This document shows, one piece after another, positions 1 to 7,671 of a DNA stretch of 44,782 nt. Positions within the stretch are counted from its first letter, which is position 1. The number at the start of each line of letters is the position of its first letter. Source of the stretch: an uncultured Bacilli bacterium (GTDB lineage: Bacteria; Bacillota_I; Bacilli_A; RF39; UBA660); the NCBI GenBank assembly GCA_947627925.1, contig CANQXW010000005.1:1-44782 (forward strand), written 5' to 3'. The notes below the pieces were generated by a model. The model did not search any database, had not been told where the DNA came from, and worked only from the letters and a program-made list of their open reading frames with translations. A program made the translations under genes and the position numbers.

Positions 1-12
1 AAAAAGAAAAGC

Positions 13-57
13 CTAATTTTACTTTATTTTCGGTTTAAATTAGACTTCTATTTTTTT
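13..57 (+). terminator. possible terminator of a gene upstream of the window
   Basis: A seven-base-pair stem (CTAATTT at 13-19 with AAATTAG at 37-43) is followed by a run of seven T at 51-57. The loop is long and there is a gap before the T run, so this is a weak call. Apart from a promoter at its end, I see nothing else in 58-207. Confidence 0.3.
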
Positions 58-172
58 CATCATCTGTCAAACTCGGGGCTTGGGTTTAAGCATTAATCCT
101 ATGTTAGCAAGTATAGCTATGGTCTTAAGTAGTTTAACAGTTATTTTTAATTCTTTAAGATTAAGAAAATAA

Positions 173-201
173 TATTCAAAATGCAAAATTAATGTTATAA
201 T
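173..201 (+). promoter_or_regulatory. putative promoter of tRNA-Arg
   Basis: A perfect -10 box TATAAT lies at 196-201. A poor -35 match (TATTCA, 173-178) is 17 bases upstream. The predicted start falls at or just before the first base of the tRNA at 208, implying almost no 5' leader. The -10 is clear; the -35 is not. Confidence 0.45.
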
Positions 202-207
202 AAGGTT

Positions 208-284
208 GTTCTTGTAGCTCAGTTGGATAGAGCGTACGCCTCCGACGCGTAAGGCCAAGGGTTCGATTCCCTTCAAGAACACCA
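208..284 (+). tRNA. tRNA-Arg (anticodon CCG), CCA encoded
   Basis: A complete cloverleaf can be drawn. Acceptor stem is 208-214 with 274-280. D arm is GCTC/GAGC (217-220, 230-233). Anticodon stem TACGC/GCGTA encloses loop CTCCGAC with anticodon CCG at 242-244. T arm is AAGGG/CCCTT around TTCGATT. Discriminator A281 is followed by a genome-encoded CCA at 282-284. It reads CGG arginine codons, which are uncommon in this AT-rich genome. A terminator follows directly, so it is a single-gene unit. A damaged copy lies at 1497-1562. Confidence 0.95.
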
Positions 285-294
285 AAATAAAACG

Positions 295-318
295 AAACGA
301 CTTTTAAAGAGTCGTTTT
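295..318. terminator. terminator after tRNA-Arg, possibly bidirectional
   Basis: Eight-base-pair stem AAACGACT (295-302) with AGTCGTTT (310-317) and a short T run. On the minus strand it is followed by CGTTTTATTTT and lies just past the stop of the zinc-peptidase gene, so it may end both transcripts. Confidence 0.7.
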
Positions 319-328
319 ATAATGCTTA

Positions 329-1345
329 TTAAAAATTAAGAATTCCAAATCCTAGTACAATCCCTAAAATAATTAGAAAAATAATTAATAGAGTAAATAT
401 AGAGATATAACCTAAATTGTTATTTCCTCCTTTTAAAGAATGAGAAAATAAATCAGGAAAATTATCTCCAAAATTTTCAGTATTAAAATTTTCTAAATCA
501 TCTTTTAAAAGAAGAGGATTGAAGTTTTTAATTCTCAATTTATTTATTAATCTATCAAAATGAAATTTTAAATAAGTTTGATAATAATTTTCTAAATCTT
601 GTTGGGATTTAAAGATGCCGTTTTTAAATCCTTTTTTCATACTTTCAATAGTTATAGGTTTTAAATAGTTAAAAATAATACTTTCTAAAACCCAAGTATA
701 ATTTTCATCGTTATTTTTATTCCAAAATAATAATTCAATATAATTAAAAAGTTTTTTAACCTCTTCTTCATTAGCTATTTCTCCCAAGGCTTTTTGCAAG
801 CGAATAGCTAGTCCATTAGAAAAATATATATTTTTAATAGCGTCTATGCCAACTAAATTAGTGAGAATATAAACTACATCAGTAACGTCGCTATAACCAC
901 TATTAAGAACAGCATTGGGGTAAAATTGTTGGGCTAACATTTCAGTACATCCTTCATTTAAATAAACATTTAGGTTTTTGCCATCCGGAGTATAAGCGGC
1001 TAGCCCCGAATGAATAAGCTCTAATTCATCATAACATTTTGTACTGGCCATATGTAATAATTCATGACACATTGTAGATTCTAATAAATATTGTTCATTA
1101 ACTCCTTCTAAATCATTTTTACTTAAATATTGTTTAAAGTTAGGGTTTATGACGATTTTATTTTCTGAAAAATTATAATTAGATAATTCATTGGTAGCTG
1201 AAAATTCAATTCTTAGAGTTTTTAAATTACGATAAAAATTTTCCCGAGTATTTTCGGGAATTAATGTTTCGATTTTGTGAACTAAAGGAATAATTGAAGG
1301 ATGCTTAACTAATTCAGGGTTATTTTTTATTATTTCATCTAACAT
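329..1345 (-). CDS. putative membrane-anchored zinc metallopeptidase
   Basis: This 338-residue protein carries a zincin motif HELLH at residues 94-98, followed by NEGCTEMLAQ (130-139), which could supply the third zinc ligand in the manner of gluzincins. The last 25 or so residues are a single hydrophobic segment (about 312-336), so it looks tail-anchored with the catalytic domain at the N-terminus; there is no signal peptide. The ATG at 1345 is preceded by AAAGGA at suitable spacing. It stands alone on the minus strand between two tRNA-Arg copies. Substrate and family are not recognised; the metallopeptidase call rests on the motif alone. Confidence 0.6.
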   Translation of the reverse strand: MLDEIIKNNPELVKHPSIIPLVHKIETLIPENTRENFYRNLKTLRIEFSATNELSNYNFSENKIVINPNFKQYLSKNDLEGVNEQYLLESTMCHELLHMASTKCYDELELIHSGLAAYTPDGKNLNVYLNEGCTEMLAQQFYPNAVLNSGYSDVTDVVYILTNLVGIDAIKNIYFSNGLAIRLQKALGEIANEEEVKKLFNYIELLFWNKNNDENYTWVLESIIFNYLKPITIESMKKGFKNGIFKSQQDLENYYQTYLKFHFDRLINKLRIKNFNPLLLKDDLENFNTENFGDNFPDLFSHSLKGGNNNLGYISIFTLLIIFLIILGIVLGFGILNF

Positions 1346-1435
1346 TTTTTAGCATCCTTTCTTTATTATTTTATATATTAATTATAATTCAATTTTTTTA
1401 AAGAATATAGTTTTAAATTTTTTGCTTTACATTGT

Positions 1436-1477
1436 TAAGTTAGACTTTTTCCTTAAGTAAATATGCGAAAATATTTA
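1436..1477 (+). repeat. direct repeat, left copy (partner at 1974-2007)
   Basis: TAAGTTAG (1436-1443) followed by a T-rich stretch and CGAAAATATTTA (1466-1477). The same two blocks in the same order occur at 1974-1981 and 1996-2007, just upstream of pcrA. The two copies bracket the tRNA remnant and the small-peptide locus. The left copy has about eight extra bases between the blocks. Confidence 0.55.
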
Positions 1478-1496
1478 AAATAACATTCTAATATTT

Positions 1497-1562
1497 GTTC
1501 TTGTAGAGCGTACGCCTCCGACGCGTAGGGCCAGGGGGGGTCAATTCCCTTCAAGAACACCA
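1497..1562 (+). pseudogene. tRNA-Arg(CCG) copy lacking the D arm
   Basis: Near-duplicate of the tRNA at 208-284. The acceptor stem GTTCTTG/CAAGAAC, the anticodon arm with CCG and the 3' CCA are intact. Thirteen bases (GCTCAGTTGGATA, the D stem 5' strand and D loop) are deleted. The T arm is disrupted: AAGGGTTCGATTCCCTT has become a version with a seven-G run (1534-1540) and TCAATT in place of TTCGATT. It is followed by its own terminator, which resembles the one behind the intact gene, so the duplicated unit included the terminator. Probably non-functional. Confidence 0.85.
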
Positions 1563-1572
1563 GATATAAAGC

Positions 1573-1599
1573 AAAGCGACTTGCAAAGAAGTCGCTTTT
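1573..1599 (+). terminator. terminator behind the tRNA remnant
   Basis: Perfect ten-base-pair stem AAAGCGACTT (1573-1582) with AAGTCGCTTT (1589-1598), loop GCAAAG, ending in TTTT. It shares the CGACTT core with the terminator of the intact tRNA gene. Confidence 0.85.
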
Positions 1600-1631
1600 A
1601 TGTTATTATGTATTTGTCAAGGAAACTTGAA

Positions 1632-1637
1632 TATAAT
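1632..1637 (+). promoter_or_regulatory. -10 box of the candidate antisense RNA
   Basis: TATAAT at 1632-1637, with a predicted start at about 1644, the first bases of the left inverted repeat. No good -35 lies at 17 bases; TTGTCA at 1614-1619 is only 12 bases away. The matching right end of the locus has TATAAT at the mirror position (1868-1863, minus strand). Confidence 0.5.
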
Positions 1638-1678
1638 AAAAAAGGAATACCTAATTATGATGTGTTAGGTACTATTCC
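1638..1678 (-). terminator. minus-strand terminator of the small-peptide mRNA
   Basis: On the minus strand, GGAA and TACCTAA (1678-1675, 1671-1665) pair with TTAGGTA and TTCC (1654-1648, 1647-1644). The hairpin is followed by six T (1643-1638). It is formed by the left inverted repeat itself. Confidence 0.6.
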
Positions 1679-1721
1679 GAAATTTTGGTTAGTACCAATC
1701 TATATAGATGGTACTATTTTT
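1644..1721 (+). ncRNA. candidate antisense RNA opposing the 30-residue peptide gene
   Basis: The predicted RNA starts about seven bases after TATAAT (1632-1637). It folds a 5' hairpin (GGAATA and CCTAA with TTAGG and TATTCC, bulge TAC). It ends in an intrinsic terminator: AGTACC plus ATCT pairs with AGAT plus GGTACT (1691-1715), then five T at 1717-1721. The terminator stem overlaps the last five codons and the stop of the minus-strand peptide gene. Length is about 78 nt. This is inferred from sequence alone; expression is not shown. Confidence 0.55.
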
Positions 1722-1792
1722 ATTAATATGATTAAAATCACAATAATAAGGAGTATTATGATAGAGCAAAGATATCTCTCTGATTTTCTCAT
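1700..1792 (-). CDS. 30-residue hydrophobic peptide, candidate type I toxin
   Basis: The ORF begins MRKSERYLCSIIILLIIV and continues with isoleucine and leucine up to IKIVPSI: a short basic N-terminus and one membrane span (about 9-27). A near-perfect Shine-Dalgarno AAGGAGGTG sits seven bases before the ATG at 1792. The AAGGAG can pair with CTCCTT upstream in a hairpin of about ten base pairs, which would hide the ribosome site. On the minus strand a -10 TATAAT (1868-1863) predicts a transcript start at the edge of the inverted repeat. I recognise no family. Strong initiation signals, tiny size and an opposed RNA suggest a type I toxin. Confidence 0.55.
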   Translation of the reverse strand: MRKSERYLCSIIILLIIVILIILIKIVPSI

Positions 1793-1862
1793 AATTTCAC
1801 CTCCTTCTACTTTAAAAGTAAAGGAGAATAGTACCTAAAACTAATTAAGTATTCCTAAAATA

Positions 1863-1891
1863 ATTATATCAAACAATTGTTTCTTGAGCAA
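1863..1891 (-). promoter_or_regulatory. promoter of the 30-residue peptide gene
   Basis: On the minus strand, TTGCTC (1891-1886) and TATAAT (1868-1863) are separated by 17 bases. The -10 is perfect and the -35 weak. The start would be near 1856, the first base of the right inverted repeat. Confidence 0.5.
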
Positions 1892-1973
1892 GATTTTTAT
1901 ATTAATTTTATAAATTAAAAATCTCGTTGAAATAAAAATAAATGTTGGTAATAAATATTTAACTTAACCATAG

Positions 1974-2007
1974 TAAGTTAGCCTTTTTTTAATGACGAAA
2001 ATATTTA
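1974..2007 (+). repeat. direct repeat, right copy (partner at 1436-1477)
   Basis: TAAGTTAG (1974-1981) and CGAAAATATTTA (1996-2007). The first block also forms a small terminator-like hairpin with TAACTTA at 1960-1966, followed by seven T (1984-1990). Between 1870 and 1960 I see only an AT-rich hairpin (AGATTTTTA 1891-1899 with TAAAAATCT 1916-1924). Confidence 0.55.
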
Positions 2008-2020
2008 TAAATGGTATAAT
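1992..2020 (+). promoter_or_regulatory. promoter of the pcrA operon
   Basis: -35 ATGACG (1992-1997), 17-base spacer, perfect -10 TATAAT (2015-2020). The predicted start at about 2027 leaves a leader of about 11 bases before the ATG. Confidence 0.7.
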
Positions 2021-2037
2021 TATTTTAGAGGTTAAAT

Positions 2038-4116
2038 ATGGAATATTTAGACAATTTAAATAAAGAGCAAAAAGAAGCTGTTATGCATATTGATGGTCCA
2101 TGTCTTGTGGTGGCGGGAGCTGGTTCTGGTAAAACTAAAGTACTTACTACAAGAATTGCCCATCTTATCAATCAAGGCATTTATAGTAGTCACATTTTAG
2201 CGATTACGTTTACTAATAAAGCAGCGAAAGAAATGAAAGAGAGAGTCGGAAAGTTAGTCAGTAACTCTTATGCTTTTGTGGGAACTTTCCATTCTTTTGG
2301 TTTAAGAATTATTAAAGAAAATTATGCTGAAATGGGACTTAGTAAAAATTTTACCATTATTGATTCCGATGATGTTATTACGATAATCAAAAAAATTATG
2401 AAAGAGTTAGGTATGAATCCTAAAGAGATTGCTCCATCTTATATTCGTAATCGGATTAGTTTTATTAAAAATGAAATGTTAAATGAAAATGAAATTACCC
2501 GTTATTTTTTAAGTGATGTTGAGAAAAAAGCCGCCGAAGTTTATTTTGCTTATGAAAAAACTTTACGCAAAAATAACGTTATTGATTTTGATGATTTATT
2601 AAAATTACCAGTTGAATTATTTTTAAAAAATAAAGATATTCTAAATTTATATCAAGAAAAATATCAATATATACTCGTTGATGAATATCAAGATACTAAT
2701 GAAGTTCAATATAAATTAATAAAACTTTTAGCAGGTAAATATCGCAACATCTTTGTGGTTGGCGATCAAAATCAAGCCATTTATGGCTTTAGACAAGCTA
2801 ACTATAAAAATATTTTAAATTTTGAAAAAGATTATGCTGATGCCAAAGTAATTGTTTTAAATCAAAATTATCGGAGTACGACCACTATTTTAAATGTAGC
2901 TAATTCCGTTATTAAAAATAATATCGAAAGAAAAGAAGTTAATTTATTTAGTGAACTAGGAGAAGGCGTTAAAGTCAAATATTTAAGAAGTAATGATGGT
3001 CTACAAGAAGCTAACATTGTGGTAAATGAAATTAAGGATTTACTGGAATCCGGTTATCGAAAAAGGGATATAGCGATTTTCTATCGGACTAATGCTCAAT
3101 CTCGGGTTTATGAAGAGGCTCTTCTTAAAAATAGTTTAGCTTATAAAGTGGTCGGTAGTTTTTATTTTTATAAAAGAAAAGAAATTAAAGATTTAATCAG
3201 TTATTTAAAATTAATTGCTAATCATGATGATGATGTTTCTTTAGAAAGAGTTATTAATGAACCGAAAAGAGGTATTGGTCTTAAGACTATTGAAGGCATC
3301 AATGGCAAAGCTACTAGAGAAAATACTTCAATGTTCGAAGCTATAACTTCGGGAAAAGAATTAGAATTTAAGAAGATGATTGAAGAATTAACTAAAGCTT
3401 CTTTAGATGTTTCTTTAACGGAATTAATTGATTTAGTTTTAGATAAAAGTGGTATGAAAGATGAACTTACGAAAATGCATACTTTAGAAGCTGATATTCG
3501 GTTAGAAAACTTAATGGAATTTAGAAGTATTACGGAAAATTATCAAAATATTACGGGTAGTGTAAATTTACAAGATTTCTTAGATGAAGTTAGCTTAATC
3601 GCCGATGTTACGGAACACCGGGAAGATGATGATGAAATAACTTTGATGACTTTTCATTCCGCTAAAGGATTGGAATTTAAAGTAGTCTTTATGGTGGGAA
3701 TGGAAGAAGGAATCATGCCGCACATCAATTCTTTTGATGAAGAAAATGGCATTGAAGAAGAAAGAAGATTATGCTATGTTGGTATTACAAGAGCCAAAGA
3801 AAGATTATATATTACCAATGCGAAATTAAGAATGCTTTATGGTAAAGATATGCTTAATCCGCCATCTCGTTTTATTGGGGAAATAGATCCCAAATATATT
3901 GAATCCAATGTTATGGAAGAAAAGAAAGTACTTCCCGATGAATTATATAATGATACTAATGAAGAGTATAAAAGTGGAGATATTGTAAATCATTTAACTT
4001 TTGGTCGTGGCGTAGTAGTTGCGGTCGAAGAAAGATTTGTGAGTGTCGCTTTTAATAAAAGATATGGAGTTAAGAAATTTTTAAAAAATTATAAAGGTTT
4101 AAAGAAAGGAAAATAA
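2038..4116 (+). CDS. pcrA: ATP-dependent DNA helicase PcrA (UvrD family)
   Basis: Superfamily 1A 3'-5' helicase for repair and for clearing RNA polymerase or recombinase from DNA. All helicase motifs are visible: Q motif (LNKEQKEAV), Walker A AGAGSGKT (26-33), TFTNKAAKEM, Walker B DEYQDT (215-220), GDQNQAIYGFR (242-252), NYRS (277-280), MTFHSAKGLEF and VGITRAKERL. The end carries the PcrA-type C-terminal module (GDIVNHLTFGRGVVVAVEE), known in relatives to bind RNA polymerase. At 692 residues it is slightly shorter than the usual 720-740. ATG 2038 follows AGAGG. It heads an operon with the nucleotidyltransferase and ligA; pcrA-ligA linkage is common in Firmicutes. Confidence 0.97.
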   Translation: MEYLDNLNKEQKEAVMHIDGPCLVVAGAGSGKTKVLTTRIAHLINQGIYSSHILAITFTNKAAKEMKERVGKLVSNSYAFVGTFHSFGLRIIKENYAEMGLSKNFTIIDSDDVITIIKKIMKELGMNPKEIAPSYIRNRISFIKNEMLNENEITRYFLSDVEKKAAEVYFAYEKTLRKNNVIDFDDLLKLPVELFLKNKDILNLYQEKYQYILVDEYQDTNEVQYKLIKLLAGKYRNIFVVGDQNQAIYGFRQANYKNILNFEKDYADAKVIVLNQNYRSTTTILNVANSVIKNNIERKEVNLFSELGEGVKVKYLRSNDGLQEANIVVNEIKDLLESGYRKRDIAIFYRTNAQSRVYEEALLKNSLAYKVVGSFYFYKRKEIKDLISYLKLIANHDDDVSLERVINEPKRGIGLKTIEGINGKATRENTSMFEAITSGKELEFKKMIEELTKASLDVSLTELIDLVLDKSGMKDELTKMHTLEADIRLENLMEFRSITENYQNITGSVNLQDFLDEVSLIADVTEHREDDDEITLMTFHSAKGLEFKVVFMVGMEEGIMPHINSFDEENGIEEERRLCYVGITRAKERLYITNAKLRMLYGKDMLNPPSRFIGEIDPKYIESNVMEEKKVLPDELYNDTNEEYKSGDIVNHLTFGRGVVVAVEERFVSVAFNKRYGVKKFLKNYKGLKKGK

Positions 4117-4117
4117 A

Positions 4118-7013
<2,896 letters not shown>

Positions 7014-7014
<1 letters not shown>

Positions 7015-7035
7015 GAAGCAAATTGCTTCCTTTTT
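7014..7035 (+). terminator. terminator of the pcrA-ligA operon
   Basis: GGAAGCA (7014-7020) pairs with TGCTTCC (7024-7030), loop AAT, followed by five T. It begins at the last base of the ligA stop codon. Confidence 0.85.
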
Positions 7036-7041
7036 AGATGG

Positions 7042-7086
7042 TTTTCGACAAAATAGAAGAAATATCGCCAAATGTTGTCAAAATCT
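7042..7086. repeat. intergenic motif pair shared with 31374-31408
   Basis: TTTTCGACAAAAT (7042-7054) is the exact reverse complement of 31374-31386. CAAATGTTGTCAAAA (7069-7083) matches the reverse complement of 31394-31408 with one difference. The order of the two blocks differs between the sites. They may be protein-binding sites or relics of a common element; no function is assigned. Confidence 0.4.
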
Positions 7087-7089
7087 CCT

Positions 7090-7119
7090 ATGGACTTTTA
7101 GTTGATACTTGTGTTTTAA
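7090..7119 (+). promoter_or_regulatory. candidate promoter of the 35-residue peptide gene
   Basis: TGGACT (7090-7095), 18-base spacer, TTTAAT (7114-7119) with an extended TG one base upstream (7111-7112). The start would be near 7126. The block TGTTTTAAT resembles TGTTATAAT of the opposing promoter. Confidence 0.4.
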
Positions 7120-7198
7120 TAGTAAGTCGAGGCGAGGAGTCTTGCCTACTTTCAGGGGTTTTGGATAGGTCCAAGATCAATTGATAGGGGTGGCTTTG

Positions 7199-7306
7199 AT
7201 GAAATTAATTTTCTTTGGAATTTTAAAAGTAATAATTTTTATTTTGAAGCTTCGGCTAAGGAATAAAAAAACTACCTTAATTTGGATTAAGTTCCAAATT
7301 AGGTAG
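7199..7306 (+). CDS. 35-residue hydrophobic and basic peptide, candidate type I toxin
   Basis: The ORF begins MKLIFFGILKVIIFILKL and continues with a basic tail (RLRNKK, then IWIKFQIR). One membrane-spanning segment followed by a cationic end is the shape of Firmicute type I toxins such as Fst, TxpA and BsrG, though I see no sequence match to any. A strong ribosome site AGGGGTGG (7186-7193) precedes the ATG by five bases. The leader of about 73 bases can fold a 5' hairpin (AAGT and AGGC with GCCT and ACTT, 7123-7151). The last dozen or so codons overlap an opposing short RNA. Confidence 0.55.
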   Translation: MKLIFFGILKVIIFILKLRLRNKKTTLIWIKFQIR

Positions 7307-7340
7307 CTAGTTACCTTAGGCAACGATTTCTCGTCTCCTA
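7263..7340 (-). ncRNA. candidate antitoxin RNA antisense to the 35-residue peptide mRNA
   Basis: Transcript predicted from about 7340 down to 7263. First comes a hairpin TTAGG, AG, ACGA, loop GAAA, TCGT, TG, CCTAA. Then a strong intrinsic terminator: CTACCT plus AATTTGGA pairs with TCCAAATT plus AGGTAG (7306-7272, one bulge), followed by a run of T. On the plus strand this stem has no T run, so the transcript direction is clear. It covers the 3' third of the peptide gene and its 3' UTR, as RatA and SR4 do for their toxins. About 75 nt. Expression is not shown. Confidence 0.65.
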
Positions 7341-7345
7341 AAATG

Positions 7346-7374
7346 ATTATAACATATTTTTAGATAGATAACAA
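7346..7374 (-). promoter_or_regulatory. promoter of the antisense RNA
   Basis: Minus strand: -35 TTGTTA (7374-7369), 17-base spacer, -10 TATAAT (7351-7346) with an extended TG (TGTTATAAT). A near-consensus promoter with no gene behind it, only the short terminated RNA. Confidence 0.75.
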
Positions 7375-7394
7375 TTCTTCATAAATGTGTAAAC

Positions 7395-7423
7395 AATTAA
7401 AAAATAACCCAACTGGTTATTTT
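7395..7423 (-). terminator. terminator of rpmB, overlapping its stop codon
   Basis: Minus strand: AAAATAACC (7423-7415) pairs with GGTTATTTT (7409-7401), then a T run. The stem includes the last bases and stop codon of rpmB. Confidence 0.75.
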
Positions 7424-7575
7424 AATTTTTTCGCTTCTCTTGCACTAATAATTACTTTTTTACCATCAATAGTCTTTTTTTGTAAATTAGGTTTTTGCTT
7501 CATTTTTGTAGCATTTAAAGCATGGCTTCTTAAATTTCCAGTTAAAGGTTTTTTAGTTGTAACTTTTTTTGCCAT
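7417..7575 (-). CDS. rpmB: 50S ribosomal protein L28
   Basis: A 52-residue basic protein starting [20 protein letters not shown]. The block [13 protein letters not shown] corresponds to the family core TGxxRSHAxNxxK, and the end [17 protein letters not shown] matches the L28 C-terminus. It lacks the cysteine pair some L28 proteins carry near the start. I chose the ATG at 7575: AAAGGAGG lies seven bases upstream, and the 12 extra upstream residues include that ribosome site. It is monocistronic and divergent from dnaE. Confidence 0.93.
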   Translation of the reverse strand: MAKKVTTKKPLTGNLRSHALNATKMKQKPNLQKKTIDGKKVIISAREAKKLK

Positions 7576-7601
7576 TATAATGCCTCCTTTTTCCTTTAAA
7601 A

Positions 7602-7653
7602 ACTTTATCATATATTAAAAGATATGTCAAATGTTTTCAAGTAATGTTATAAT
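7602..7653. promoter_or_regulatory. divergent promoters of rpmB and dnaE sharing one -35 position
   Basis: Minus strand for rpmB: perfect TTGACA (7630-7625), 17 bases, TAAAGT (7607-7602). Plus strand for dnaE: perfect TATAAT (7648-7653), exactly 17 bases after the same hexamer read as TGTCAA (7625-7630). If both are used, polymerase binding is mutually exclusive. The rpmB promoter is much the better match. Confidence 0.65.
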
Positions 7654-7671
7654 ATATTTGAAGGAGTTTTT

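Larger units (their letters stand above)
1643..1856. repeat. inverted repeat enclosing a small-peptide gene
   Basis: The two ends match in inverted orientation over about 35 bases: AGGAATAC, then TAATTA, then TAGGTACTATTC, with one mismatch and a four-base gap. The similarity continues outward into the -10 boxes on both sides. Both convergent transcripts should therefore begin with nearly the same sequence, and the peptide mRNA has complementary 5' and 3' ends. It could instead be read as a 214-bp MITE, but it contains an ORF, promoters and terminators arranged as a working locus. Confidence 0.8.

Noticed and set aside
67..285. Minus-strand 72-residue ORF at the window start
   Set aside because: Its beginning is the reverse complement of the tRNA-Arg gene, and it has no ribosome site.
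285..1496. tRNA-integrated genomic island with att sites
   Set aside because: The second copy retains the tRNA 5' end as well as the 3' end and its terminator, there is no integrase, and only one gene lies between; duplication fits better.
1581..1838. Plus-strand 85-residue ORF
   Set aside because: It starts inside the terminator of the tRNA remnant, has no ribosome site, and runs antisense to the better-supported 30-residue ORF.
7126..7340. Known riboswitch or housekeeping RNA (SRP RNA, 6S, tmRNA, RNase P) in the ligA-rpmB gap
   Set aside because: None of the conserved cores of these RNAs is present; the convergent peptide/antisense reading explains the promoters and terminator better.
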